Origin: Hawksworthiomyces lignivorus
Taxonomy: Eukaryota > Ascomycota > Sordariomycetes > Ophiostomatales > Ophiostomataceae
NCBI GenBank assembly: GCA_002917075.1
Contig: NTMA01000072.1
Location: 62,001-126,000 of the forward strand
DNA: 64,000 bases
Direction: 5' to 3'
The notes beneath the pieces are model-generated. The model was given only the letters and a program-made list of their open reading frames with translations, was not told the DNA's origin and made no database searches. Each line of letters begins with the position of its first letter. The first letter of the stretch is position 1. Positions 24,987 to 37,631 of the stretch are shown here, piece after piece. The translations under genes and the position numbers were made by a program.

Positions 24987-27900
24987 TGTGGAGAGGGGAA
25001 ATAACGAAGGAAAAGGGAGAGAATGAAAGACTTGTCAACTCACGATCGAGGTGCGGCAATAGCAAAATCTAAGCCCAGGACGTGAAAAGACAAACAAAAA
25101 GAAAATGAAAAAAAAAAAAATGAAAAACGAACGCCGCACGAGCAATGCCAAGAAAGTGGCTCCAACGGACTTCTCTAACTCCTTCTATAAAAGAATTTCT
25201 GGAGCTGAGTAGAAATCAAACAGGATGAAATGGCATAAAAAGACATAAGGACGGATGAGATGCCCCTTCGGAGAAAAAAAAAATTAAAGGGGGCAAGGAA
25301 CGTCTCGCTGCCAAGACACAAAGAAAGAATAGAAAAAGAAAAAAATCCCAATACCTAAGGTATATACAAATCCAGTGGAGGAAAAAAGAACAAAGGTAGC
25401 TATGAGAGAAGAGAGCACTAAAGAAATGGGTAAACGGTAACGTTACCGAAATAAGAAGAACATAAAAGATGGAAGGGAAAAAGAGGGTGTGTAGGAGTCA
25501 GGCTGCTGGAAACATTGACAGAGTACCTTTTACTCGGATGAGAATAATGAACGCCTTGGGACTAGAAGGGGGAGAGGGAGGGAAACAAGAGCAAAGAGGT
25601 GAGGCATGAAAATTATAATAGATGAAGCCGAAAGAGGCATTGCGTAATGAGACCCCACGATGAGCCGCCCAGAGAACGAGAAGGCAAAAAGGAAGGATCT
25701 ATTTTCGTTTGTATATTGCACTTTGCTTTTGCTCTCTTTTCTGACGACCTGGCACTCTATTTTTGTTTCTTCCGTTCAATTCTTCCCTATCACATCATTG
25801 TTCAAAAGGCATGAAGGTAGAGCTCTGCAAGAGGAAATGCACTCGACAACAGGAAAGCGATGCCATTCTACTCCGCATCTCGGTCTTGTTCCGTGGGAAC
25901 ATAAGCAGGTGCAGAGCAGCATTAAAAGATGAGATAAATGCAAAGCCTCGACCTTTGTGGAAATCAGACATTGGATCTTTGTCTCCCTCCTTTCTCGGAG
26001 GAAGCATTGGGGCCAGCTGAAAGAGGTAAACATAAAGGCTGAGAGAGAAGAAAAAAACGGTGTCTTGCAGGCTAAAATAGAAGGCAATAATACAGCAAAT
26101 CGCGACACGTTCCTCTTCCTCCGATCAAGGCTGCATTACAGGCTGGTTACGTGTAACAGATACATACACCTATAGCAAAGGGAGTCTTAGAGGCTAGAAT
26201 AAGAAAGGGGGGAGAAGAGGAGCCTCAAGGAGCAGTCCTAAAATGCCCTATTGTGCAAAAGCACTATACGCTCCCACCTCGGAAGAGGATATGGGGTATT
26301 GGACGGAAACAAGCATACGTGTACCAGACGGCAAAATTGCTGTGGAAAGTACAGTCCGAAGAGCGGCTTTTCTTCAAATACACAATATTTTCGTGGATGC
26401 GTATTCCCTTGTTAACCATCTCATCTGCGCTTTTATTTAGGGACATTGTCGTGTAAGCGCCGCAGAGTAGTGGCACCTTGACGCGCCAAAACGTTGTAAG
26501 CCAAGACTGCCAAGGCTGCATGCAAGAGAGGTAACATCGATAAAGATGCGAGTAGGAAATACTTTTAACTGTGGTCTTGGCTTCAACTGAACCTTGATCC
26601 AACGTCACGGTGCTCCGGTGCAGCGACGACTCTCTTTCTGTCCGTTTCTTTCGTCTAGCTAACATTCATTTTATGTTGTTTACATCTCTGCCAAGCCGGG
26701 GTGAGCCGAAATTCCCGTTAGGAAGCAGAAAAAAAGGAGACCGTTCCTAGAGACAGCCACGGTGGCCGAAATTCGTCGCGAAATGTCTTCGTTCAAGCTT
26801 GGCTAAAGCGGCCGCCTTTTTCTGGTCTTCTCTCCCCTCTCTATTTCTCTCTCTCTCTCTTATTCTTGAGAACCTCTTTGTCCTCTCATGTAAGGAAATC
26901 TTTTCTAAGTTATCCTTTGCCAAATTGCGTCTATGCAGAAGGACGAGGAACCCATCTCGGAAGCGGAGGAAGAGAGTGAGAGCCTTGCCATTCCTTTTGT
27001 CATTCAAATGTTCTTCCAACACCGACCAGGAGGCCACGGTTTGCCGGAAGAAGAAAGCCAAGAATAATGATCCAAACCAAAAAATTATATTGGGGATATA
27101 AATGACGTTTGAAATTCTTGCCTCTCCTATAGCACATTTTCCTATTCTGGCTGGGCGTTCTTTAATTTTTATATTGACAATGATGGGGGAGGTGGGGAAA
27201 GGAAAGAACACAATAGATCAAATTTTCATGTGCCTGCTTCGGCACGGCACAGTCAAGAATTGGTCTTCTGCATGGCCAATTTTTGCTTTCACTCGCCTTC
27301 TGTTTACTATGGCCTGTCTCTTCTACTTCTCTATCTGCTCATACAGCTCACACACACACTCTCTCTGCTTGTTGTGTCTCGATGCCGCCATTCCGCTTGG
27401 CGGACCGTGCTCCCCCCCTTTCTGAGCGACTGCTCCCTATTTCTCTCTGCGCAGTGCGGAAAGAAATCGAAAAGCGTGTTGGGAACGCGTGTATATTTAT
27501 ATTTCACATGGTGGCGTCTTACGCAATTCACGAAACGAGAAACACAAACTGGCTCGTCGCAATGGGCACGTTACGGCCAAATCCCGCTACAATGATTTTC
27601 CCTATGGGTTGGAGGCTACAAGACTATTTGTCGTCAAGTAGAGCTGTTTGTTGTCTGTTGTTGTTGTTGTTTTGGGCACCGATGTCGTCGTCATTCCTTG
27701 TCAGACTTTCTCTTCCTGCCTTCTGAGATCATCACAGCCTAGACTTGATCATTGCCGTGCAAGGCTGCTGCACTCAAATAAGTAATTTGTTTCATATTAT
27801 GCCCCATTTTAGTCAGTTCTATGCAACGAGTCGAAGCCCGGAAAATGAATATACCCAACACCATGCCTTCTAAGAACGAAACCCCCCTCTCTCTCCAAGG

Positions 27901-28180
27901 CGAACAGAAGATGAAAAAAAAATAAGGCAGAAGATAAGAAAGGGAAGCAAAGAACCAGAAGTCATAACAGGTACTAATACAGAGAAATAAAATGTGATGG
28001 TATCATCAGAAAATGAAAGGGAGCAGATATGCCCGCCTCGGCTTGCGCGAGGTCCTTTCCTTCGGAGGATGCCCGCCGTGGCTGCGGTCTTGCCCATACA
28101 GAGAACTCGGCCAACTTAGGTCATGCCGTGTTTAAATAGCTCGGATAACTCGGATGCTTCGTGCAAAATCGTCTTCTTGT
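24987..28180. other. Promoter side of chitin deacetylase and 3' side of DUF5672 gene A
   Basis: No supported gene. From 24987 to about 25700 the plus strand is purine-rich, so the coding strand of the chitin deacetylase has a pyrimidine-rich leader and promoter. Open frames elsewhere reach only about 150 codons (26747-27211, 27283-27726) and overlap in several frames. A short TTG microsatellite lies near 27656-27672. Confidence 0.5.
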
Positions 28181-29697
28181 TCACCTCCGGTCTGGTAATA
28201 TGACGTCGCCATCGTTCTGCTTCTTGTCTTCCGCTGGTGCATCCTTCCCATCCTCCTTCTTGTCGCTTGCATCGTTTGCCTCTGGTGCCGCGGTGGCAAC
28301 AGCTGCGTCTGCTGGTTTTGCCGAAGCCGCTGCTGCGGGCTGTGATGCAGCAGCGGGGGCCGACGCGGGCGATTGTGTGGCCGCGACTTTGGCAGCACTG
28401 GAGGCTGCTGCCACGCTTTGGACGCTGGCGACGGACGCCTTCGAAGCGGAAACAGAAGCGATGGACCGTTCTTTTTCTTTCTGAAGCATCTCGGGCGTCT
28501 TGACGATGCTGCCCTCATGATCATCGCCCTCGCAACGTTCGCGCTCTAATTTCATGTCCATGATCAGACTCAGCTCGGGGCAGTAGTCGAAGATCTTCTT
28601 GCGTTGTACCGCATCCTTCCACACGTCGTCGTGAAGGTCTCTGCCGCTATTGGGGATGTGGAAGCCCATTGGTTTTTCGACATAGACGTTTTCGACGGCC
28701 AGTGCAGTCAGCCCAGATGTCACCTTCTCGCCAGGCAGTACCCACAAGCGGCGACCGAACCATTCGTCCTCCGGCTCGGTGTTGTTGTACCGCGCCTGAA
28801 AATTGAGAATTCTTCGAATGGCAGATACTTTGCGGAGGGACAAGCCGCCATTGCCGGAAAACCTGTCATCGGGAGTTCTGGCGACAATGTTAGATTGATA
28901 TACAGAGACAAAATGGCGAGTTGGTAGGAAATGTGTTAGATGATGGGCGATGGGGGAGAGATTGGGAGGAGCGTACCTTGGCGCGCCAGCCCAGGCCCAG
29001 TCGAGCCAGTCGTTCAGGCTCTGTGGCGAGTTGCCGCAGAGAATACTGTCGGACTCGTACTTGAGGATCCACTCTACGCCAGGCAGGAACTCGTCGTAGA
29101 AACGGAGGTCGGTGAGCATACGGAAGACCATCTCCTTGCTCGAGATGTCCCAGGGTTCGGGAAGGACCATGAGGTCGAGTTTGCCGATAACCTGCTGGTG
29201 CTTGATCGCATAGGCACGACCCACGCTAAAGACGCTCTTGTCGGAGCCGATGAAGACGAAGCGCCAGTCGGGAGGCACGACGGTCACCATGTGGAGGATG
29301 AGAGGAACAAGGTGCGTCAGAGGCCGCGGCTCGATGATGAGGGCAACTTTGGACGTATTGAAGGCGGCAGAGGGCTGTTCGGGGACGACCCAATCGACTT
29401 TGATGGACGGAATCTTTTGCCGGGCTTCTTGCAGGCGGTTCGAGATTTGAGAGCGGATGATGGGCTCATAGTGCGGCAGAAGATGGGCAACCCACCATCT
29501 GAGGAAGGCCGGGTCAGCGATGCCCTCACGAGCATACCTAGGTTACGACCTACGACAAAGGGAAGCGCGTAGCTGGGCGACGTTGGAGGGGGGAGGGAAC
29601 GACCGAAAGCAACTCACGTAAATATCAAAGAGACGAGCACGAAGAGCTTTGCCTTGGTGAAGGCGAAGATGCCCGGCTGCTTGTGTGGCGTACTCAT
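28181..29697 (-). CDS. DUF5672 family type II membrane protein, paralogue A
   Basis: Three exons (29697-29618, 29498-28977, 28877-28181) encode 432 residues; introns are 119 and 99 bp. After a short basic N-terminus (MSTPHKQPGIFAFTKAK) comes one hydrophobic segment (LFVLVSLIF...), predicting a type II membrane protein with a lumenal domain. The lumenal part has FNTSKVALIIEPRP, VVPPDWRFVFIGS, ESDSILCGNS, GNGGLSLR and EPEDEWFGRRL, the signature blocks of DUF5672, a family thought to be glycosyltransferase-like. The acidic ESDS block could be the DXD-like sugar-nucleotide site (inference). The last 100 or so residues are a low-complexity Ala/Ser-rich, then Lys/Asp-rich tail missing from paralogue B. 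The exon 3 start could lie 12 bases later without changing the frame. Donor and acceptor are unknown. Confidence 0.88.
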
Positions 29698-32600
29698 CGT
29701 ACTCTGTGTTATCTGGCCGCAAGGCCAAGAGAGAGCGCAACGCGGTGGGAGAAGAAGGAATCCAGAAGGATATGCTTCTCAAATGCCACAAGGAAATAGA
29801 GAGAGCAAAGGCGAGGGAACGTAAAGAAGTAGAGTAGAGAGGGAAGTCAAGTGAGTCGAACGAGTGTATGCTCTAAATTAACAAGAAAGAGATGAGCAAG
29901 GCCTGAGAAAGCGCCCACATCACACTCCGGCGACACGAGGCAAGACTTGACGGGTTGAAGAGCAGATGCAGTTTGCGAAGACGCAGAGGATCGAAGTTCC
30001 TCAGCAGTAGCGAGTCCGTAACGAGTCCTTGTTGGTTGTGGATCCCATTGCAGGGACAGCAGGAGGTTGGAGAGATCGCAGGAATTCGGCAAGGCAGGGG
30101 AGCAAAGGTGCCAGCTGGTAAGGTGATGATGAAGAAATACGGCACAACCCCAGATGGAGAGAAGGTTAAGTTTGAAAGGGAGGAAGAAAACGATTTATGG
30201 AGTACGACTACGACCACATACGTGCAACCACCAGGTACGGTTAGGTTACAATTACAATTTGTCTACCTAGAAACGTATTACGCCGTGCCATTCCCATCTA
30301 CGGAGTACTAACTATGGCATTACGAAATTCCCCCCTAATGGCTCGACAAAGAAAGAACAATGGGGGGGGGGCCATGTTACTCCAACGATAAAAAGAGAAA
30401 GTGCCCACTACACATTCCTTCCCAAAAGAAAGTAGGAAAAAAACCTAAGCCTAGGATACAAACAGTACGGAGTACAGACGGCGTAGCACCGTGTGTGTAT
30501 AATTCGTGCGTACTCCGTACTCCGTACATACGAATAGTCTAAGCAGGAACGTGCTGGGGGAATGGCCCCTGCAACAAGGGGGCTACAGGAGGAGCTACGA
30601 AGCGCCGCCGCGCGCAAAATACGCGTGTTCTGCTGGGAAGAGCGCTCCGACGTCTTAACTTAAAATTCTCACTATACTAGTGGGATCTCGCCCCTAGCCT
30701 GTCGTGTGCTCGTACTCATACGCTGTGCTGTAGGGAGTAGGCTTATGTATACGTAAGGAGTGGCAGAGTCCCACTCTATGCCTGACAGAAGGGATACCTG
30801 AAGAGTACTTCGAGCAACTTGGGGGCAATTTGGATCGCTGCGACGAGTCTACTCCCCTATTCTTCTTTCTACGCCTGTTCCGTGACCCACCCACACGGTC
30901 GGCACCCCTTTTCGCTTCGTCCTATTTAACTTTTTTTTTTTTTTTTTTGCCTCTCTCTTTCGTGTCCCTACCAGCATTATTCCTTGCTATGTACGTAGAA
31001 TTGCGATATTCCGTTAGGGATGCCGTCTGCAAATGCGTAGGGCACACAGAGGGTGGTTTGATTTGCTGGAATAGCGCGAATCCTTATTGTGGTTGCCAAG
31101 CACGACTAGGATGAAAGACACAAGTCTCAGCCTATCCCGGAATACTTGGAAGCAAAACGGTCGACGGCAAAGAAGACATGCTGCCTGCAGAACACGATAT
31201 TCGAGTGGTCATGCGCACACGGTGACTTCTCAGGACATGTACGCATTCGAGACGACAAGCCACGAGATTGCAACCGAGAGCTCTGCCAAGCTTCCAGAGG
31301 CGGGCAATACGAGGGCCCTACCTCCCTTCATACGACTGCGTCGTAAATGTCCCACGTTGAAGGAAAAACCCAACTAGCGGTGGTTGGAACCGCTGGACAG
31401 TTTGGTGGGATCGAAGGGAGAGCGCTATTGCTCTGTGGTCCGTGGCAGTTATATTACGGGATCCGCCCATCTTACTATGCTACTGGGGCCTGTACTGGAA
31501 ATACTTAATTGCAGCAGGCTTTTTGGGTCAGATTTTTATTGCACTCGCATATATTAGCATCCCACTCGCGCCTAGAAGTTAGGTCTTACGTAGCGTTCCC
31601 TTCTCCCTACGGCTGCATGATGAACTATACAGCATAGAAGGTGAAAAAAAAAAAGGCGAAAAGGATCGCGACGCAGCGCAAGAGGAGCATGTCCCTGGTC
31701 CTTCGCAACGTCGTCTCAACTTCACCATCCTTCGTCTTTCTCTCGCTTGTCCCGAACCTCCCACGCGGTGGAGTCTGTTCGCTGGAAAATGTTACCGAGT
31801 CAAAACACTCTTTGCGAGATGATCTGCACTTTCTCGATGCAGAAAAACACTCCTGCGTTATTGCTGCGTGCGTATACAGCGCACTGCGTACGAGGACACC
31901 GGCCACCTGCTGAAACAACACGAAGGACACGCCTTGTCGTGTTTGCAGGGTGCTGACGACGACTGTCCTCGTATTTGTATACGCTGAATTGGCCTGCGCC
32001 TTTGCCGTATCGCGAATCGCTTCGCACCGTCAATTAGCTCCCTGGTTTTTTTCTTTTTTTTCTTCTATGTAGGGTCAATATCCCATAATATGCTAAAGTT
32101 TCCGTCGGGTGCATCACAAAGAGTCCAAGCCTCGCTTTGCCAAGAGGATTAATTTGCAAAAACCCATTGCAACGCCTTGCCCGAAATCCGACAAAATGGT
32201 GTTTGCGTATGTCTTATACCTTATTTTCAGTTGCAACGACTTCCCGCAGAGCGAAACGAACCCCCCATTTCCAGCCTTCAAGCCCCTTATTTCCTCGCGC
32301 GCCAATCTCCTTCGTCTGTTCCTACTGAGCCATTGTAGGGCGTCTCCACCCTCGCGAGAGGTACATGGCTGGTACTTCTCTTTGACACTAGATCTTTCGG
32401 GTGATCGTTGTTGTGGCGCTTCGTCAAATTGTCCAAATTGGTGTCTCGCCCCTCGTCCCATCCTTATCTCACTTGGTCTCTGGCTACGTATGCAAGAATA
32501 TCAGTGTGATGGCTGTTACAGAGCTGTTAGCACGTTTTTCGTGCTCCTGTCTCTCTTTAGTAGTGCAATTTTGTTTTACCATGAACTAATTTTTTTCCCT

Positions 32601-33238
32601 TGTTTTGTTTGTGAGCACACTTCCTTATTCTGATCTGGGTTGCATGAGCTGCTGCTACTGCTGAGCACAAGCAGAGGTGTGGACTCTACTGGATTTCTTG
32701 GATTTTCTTGAATTTCTTGTCTCGGGGGGGTCGCTGTCTTTCTGTTTCGTTTCTTCTCAACTCATTTCCTTCCCAGCCCTTTTTATAATCCCTTTGTAGC
32801 TTCTCCGTGTACATCATTGCCTGTTGGCTTATCCCTCTGTTTGTTTCGGCTACATTCCTTGGGCACCTCTGGGAAATACCTTCTCTTGGCTCTCACTGAC
32901 CTAGAGAGAGAGAGAGAGCTCTTCCTGGGATCTCACCTTGACGAGCCGAGGACTAGGGGACCTGGATTAATACGCAGAATAAATATCCTGCTCCGCCTCA
33001 CCACACCATCTCGAGACACACCCGGCAAGCCCTCTCTCTATCGCTGGCACCCAGCAGACACTGGGACGGTGGATCGAGGCGAGGCTACCTAAACTCGTGT
33101 TGCATCCGCCCTATCGGCTTCCCTGAGGAGATTGTCGACACGTCGCAGGGATCCAGAATTCGGGCGAACCTGTACGGCGTTCCTCGTTCACCATTTTCTC
33201 CCTTACTAGATACCTCCTCCCAAAGTCTTCCCCCGTCT
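29698..33238. other. Shared divergent upstream region of the DUF5672 pair
   Basis: About 3.5 kb between the starts of the two divergent DUF5672 genes, so both promoters lie here. It contains four copies of TACGGAGTA or its complement (30299, 30466, 30511, 30517), an 18-T run (30931-30948), a 10-G run near 30362 and a GA microsatellite near 32903. The 174-codon frame at 32109-32633 shows no known domain. Confidence 0.5.
30931..30948. repeat. Poly(T) tract, 18 bases
   Basis: An uninterrupted run of 18 T in the spacer between the DUF5672 paralogues. Confidence 0.75.
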
Positions 33239-34641
33239 ATGAATTCGCTCGCACCAGAGCCGAACGCCATGACGACTTCCGAATCACAACCGTTCCTCCG
33301 CCGGCGAGGCATAGACTCGATCAGAGGTATCAGCTTCGCCGATGTCCAGAAGGCCGCAGGCATGCTGTTCGTGGCTGTGTGGTCCAAAACATCACGGCGA
33401 ATGCGCCTTTTCGCTCTCATCGTCATGATATTGTGAGTTGCCCTCTGTCTCTCGAGTCGCCGTCTACTCCTCCGCCAGCTGGTTTCTTTTTATCCTTGTC
33501 TATCTTAGTCTTTGTTGCTAATGTGCCTTTTTTTTTTTTCTCGAACTTCAGAACCGCCGCATACTTATTTGCCGACTCCCTCCCGAGCGTCCCTGACAAC
33601 GTCGGCTATCCTTCGATCAGGCTCCAGTACGGCGACCAGTACCGGTCGCCGTACAACGAGTCCAAGGTGGCGCTGCTCATTGAGAACCGGCCGTTCCCCA
33701 TCTTGGCGCCGCTGATGCTGCACTTCATCTCCGTCGTGCCGCCGGACTGGCGGTTCCGCTTCATGGGCTCCATTGAATCGGTCAAGAAGATCAACGAGTC
33801 CGTTGCCATCCGCGAGCAGGTGAAAGCGGGCAAGCTGGACTTGACGTACATCCCGTCCAACATGTCGACGGGCAGCCAGGAGGAGATCAGCCGCTTCCTG
33901 ACCACGCGCTGGCTGTACGAGGTGGTGCTGCAGCCGGCCGAGTGGCTGCTCGTCTTCCAGACGGACAGCATCCTGTGCGCCAACTCGCAGCGCAACATCA
34001 ACGAGTTCCTCGAGTACGACTGGATCGGCGCCCCCTGGAACAAGCGCAGCCGCTGGGGCGGCAACGGCGGCCTGTCGCTGCGCCGCGTCAGCGCCATGAT
34101 CGACGTCCTGCGCGAGCAGGTGCGCGTCGACGGCACCGAGCCCGAGGACGTGTGGCTCGCCGAGCGCCTCGCCCATCGGCCCCACTCCAAGGTCGCCAAC
34201 GGCTCCGTCTCGCTCACCTTCTCCGGCGAGATGCACTCGGGCGAGGGCGTCAAGCTCGACAACTTCACCATCACCGCCGCCACGCCCGAGGAGCTGGAGG
34301 ACGCCGCCCGCGAGGGCAAGCTGGTCACCGGCATCGACGACTGGCGCGCCGGCTTCTACGAGCCCATGGGCTACCACACCGGCGGCTCCGGCAACTACCT
34401 GCACGTCGCCATCTGGGGCACCAAGGAGCGCCGCGAGCACGTCTGGAAGTACTGCCCAGAGGTCAAGATGACCCTGGCCATGGACGCCGCCAAATACGTC
34501 CCCGGCACCTGCGGCGCCGAGTGGAAGCGCTCCGTGTCCATTCCGGGCGCCCCCGAAGGCGCCGTCGACGTCGGCTACGGAACTGAGATCATCGACGGCG
34601 TCCAGTACCCCGTCTTACCCCCGGAACTGGAAGCGTGGTGA
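33239..34641 (+). CDS. DUF5672 family type II membrane protein, paralogue B
   Basis: Two exons (33239-33432, 33552-34641) encode 427 residues; the intron is 119 bp with GTGAGT donor and TTCAG acceptor. The N-terminal tail (about 55 residues, possible second start at 33269) precedes a hydrophobic segment (MRLFALIVMIL.TAAYLF), again predicting a type II membrane protein. The lumenal domain carries SKVALLIENRP, VVPPDWRFRFMGS, QTDSILCANS, YDWIGAPW, GGNGGLSLRR, EPEDVWLAERL and YEPMGYHTGGSG. These align block by block with paralogue A, but here the domain is uninterrupted by a second intron and lacks the Ala-rich tail. The coding exon is very GC-rich against its flanks, which explains long shadow frames on both strands. 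It is likely a Golgi or ER lumenal glycosyltransferase-like protein; its substrate is unknown. It converges with SEC12. Confidence 0.9.
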
Positions 34642-35437
34642 TCCCCCCCTTTTTTTTATAATTTTTTTTTAGCTGGATCATGATCCGCCTCTTGGGATCT
34701 AAATCTACTTCTTCATTTTTTTTCATACTTCTTCTTTTTATGTTCATATTTTCTTTTTTTTTTAATCCTCCCTTGGATATGCGCATTACTCAAGCATTAC
34801 TTGGCCCGTTCTATTTTGACAAAAATGGTTGTCACCTGCATTTTGTATTAGTAGATCACTAGAACTGGGTGGAGGGGGTTTTACGAGAGGATGCTTCTTT
34901 GCTGTTCGCGTTGGCTTTCTTAGGTCGATGCTGTTCCTGCTGGGATTTTGAGTCGCGCTTCTGTATTTAGCATGGCAGGAGCCAAAGGCGTTACTCGAGG
35001 GGATATGTGATGATTGTTAAAACGGGGTATGTTTACCGTTTTATGCTATTTACGTATAATTTCAAAAAAAGTTGTCAAACTATTCTTTGTCTTCAGCAAA
35101 ATATGCTCTTTCTTGAATATATCGTTTTATAGATGCACCGGCTCACTGGCGTGGAGGGCGGCGTGTCTGGTGAGTGCCATTGAGAAATAAATCTATTTTG
35201 CCTTTTGTTGAGAACAAACTAGTATAAATCATGGACATGCTGTGATTTGTATGCTACCGCCATTTGCTCCCATGGTCGCGAGACAAAGAAAAAAAACAAA
35301 ACAGTATAAAAATACAGAAATACAACGGCGACCCTGTAGAGAGACCGGCGACATGATGATTACAGGGACCAAACTTGCAGTCTCTCCTAATTTCCCTACC
35401 CTTTTTTTCTCTCATCTTCTCAAGCACCTGTTTTCTC
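34642..35437. other. Convergent 3' spacer between DUF5672-B and SEC12
   Basis: About 0.8 kb of AT-rich sequence between two stop codons. It holds T-rich tracts directly after the DUF5672-B stop, as expected of a 3' untranslated region, and no supported gene. Confidence 0.5.
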
Positions 35438-37631
35438 TCATGCCACCATCGCGGCCACCTGCCCAGCCAGCTCGCTGAACAGCACGCTCTTGAGCACGGT
35501 CTCGCCCATCTGCTCGCCCCAGTGGCCGGCGTCCTGCAGCCGCTGCCGCCACGTGTGCTGCTGGGCCGCGTCCAGCTGGTCCCAGGGCACGGCAGGTCCG
35601 TGCGCCTCTGGGTCGTGCTCCACGACCTCGATGGTGTGGCCGGCGTCGGCGCCGCGCATGAACAGCACCTTTTGGCCGCTGTCCTCTTCGGCGGGGGCCG
35701 TGTCGATGCCAGACAGGAAGGCGGCGACGGGCGTGTCAGCAAAGGGCATGGCGCCGAGGTCTTCGCGGTAGACAGCGTTGTCGCCGTCAGTGTGGATCTC
35801 AACGGCCGGCACCGCGGCAGCCGGCACCCGCGGCACCCACTGCGGGGCGAGCCACGACTCCGGCAGGACCGCGCGCACGCCGGTGATGGGCCGCGCGAAG
35901 CCGGTGATCTCGAGGACGCCGCGCGCCAGCAGCACGGCGGCCAGCACGACGATGGCGAACATGACGAAAAGCGGCGTGGGCGGCGGCGGGCGCGACCGCA
36001 GCGCTACAACATAGCGCGGCGCGGCAGGGCCGCCGGCGGCAGCTGCTTTTGCTGCGGCCGCGGCCGTCGACGTCTTGGGTGGTGGTATCGCGCGCAGCGG
36101 AATGGCGTGCACCACGACAGTGTTCTGTACGGAAACGCTGGCCAGGCGCAAGTATGGTGTGCCGGCGGAGGCACCGGCGGATGCCGACGACGACAAAGTC
36201 GGCGACGGTGGCAGATGTGACAGCGCGATGCTGGTCATCGGCAGCTCGTGCACGGCCCGCAGCGTCCGGAACGGGAATAGCTTTGTCAGCAGCTCCACGG
36301 ACGGGCCAAGCGTCTGGTATGCCAGCGTGTACAGCGCGATCGCGTTGCCAGCCGACGGGCTGCTGCCGCCGCTGCCCGCCACTGCCACTACAAATTGTGT
36401 GTCGTCCGCCTGCCGCGCGCCGGGTGTCGCCGGCGGCGTCAGGTTGCGCACGGCCAGCCCCGTGGCCTGCGAAAATACCTTCCCCGGCAGCCGCACGTTG
36501 ACGGCAATGCGCGCCTTGGCATCCGGGTCATCCGGGTCCTTGGGCTTGCCGCTGGCAGTCGTATCCGGGAGCCGCAGCCCCAGCAGAAATGCGCCAGTGC
36601 GCTTTGGCAGATTGCAGACGGCCAGCACGAAGCGCGGCGTCACATAGCGAAGGGCTCGGAACGTTGGCCGCGTCGTGGCCCCCGCACCGACGTCGAGCGT
36701 CAGCTCGTACGCCTTGTAGGGTTCCTCGCTGCTGTGCCTGCCCGGTCCGGATTTCGTGGCAATATCAAATAGGTACAGCTCGTGGTCGCTGCAGTAGGCT
36801 AGCTGGTACTGGTCGACGTCCGTCTGGATCACGTCCAGGTCAGCGGCCTCTTTGGGCAGCTCGATGCGGCCGCGCACCTTGGGCAGGATGGCAGCCGCCG
36901 ACGACTTGGCCTTGGACGGCGCCGCGGCCGCGGGCGTCGCCGACGTCACATCGAACACAACAATATGGGGGTCGGACTTGGACAGGCCGGTTGCACACGC
37001 GCCCAGCTGGGGAAGGGTGCTGCCCTGGCCATCTGAAAACGGAGCAGATACGCGCACGAGGCGCTGATATGTGTCGAGGTCGGCTTTTGTGGCAGCTGCA
37101 GCAGAGGAGGAGGAGGTTGGAGGTGGTGGCGGCGATGGCGAGAAGAACTGAGAGCGCGCGAGCTCGGTAATCTTTGGCTTGCTGGCCTTTGCCGAGGCAG
37201 TTGGGCCGTCGACGCCAAATACGCGGAAGTGCTCGTTTTTGCCGCTCTGCAGCGACTCGATGCTGGCGTTGATGCCCGCGAAGGCGAGCGTTGTGCGACC
37301 CCGGCGTGGTCCTGCGGCCAAGCTGGTCACGCTGTCCTCGTCGCCGGCGAGCTCGATCTCCGCTGTGGTGGATATCTGGGGTTCTTCGGGCTTGGATGTG
37401 TTTAAGAGGGTCTGCAGATAGACCAATTTGGGTTAGCTCCTGCTATGGACTCACTTCCACGAAGCCGTCTCCTCTGGCAGAGACTGTGATGCAACTTACG
37501 ATTTTGTTTCCCACACCGGTCCTGCTGGCTCCGCCGCCGCCTCCGACGATGAGCCGGCTGGCGTCTGACGGGTCGAAATCGCAGACATAGAGCGGATAGT
37601 CAAGCGTTGTTTTTGATGTGAGGATGTCCAT
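35438..37631 (-). CDS. SEC12: Sec12-type guanine nucleotide exchange factor for Sar1
   Basis: Two exons (37631-37500, 37411-35438) with an 88-bp intron encode 701 residues. The N-terminal segment contains GGGGGASRTGVGNKI, the glycine-rich stretch conserved in Sec12 proteins; the intron falls exactly after it, in phase 0. The remaining cytosolic part fits a divergent WD40 propeller, with blocks such as FRVFGV, YCSDHELYLFDI and AVHELPMTSIALS. One membrane segment lies near residues 523-546 (FVMFAIVVLAAVLLARGVL), followed by a lumenal domain of about 155 residues. Sec12 sits in the ER membrane and loads Sar1 with GTP to start COPII coat assembly. The long lumenal domain agrees with the fungal Sec12/Sed4 group. 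The coding strand has a CT-rich leader upstream of the ATG. SEC12 is divergent from ADI1, with about 1.95 kb between starts. Confidence 0.88.

Noticed and set aside
33565..34586. Long frames opposite and out of frame with the DUF5672-B exon (minus, 291 codons; plus, 214 codons)
   Set aside because: They are shadows caused by the very GC-rich third codon positions of the true gene.
35375..37170. Several plus-strand frames of 93-281 codons opposite SEC12
   Set aside because: Antisense shadows of the GC-rich SEC12 coding sequence.
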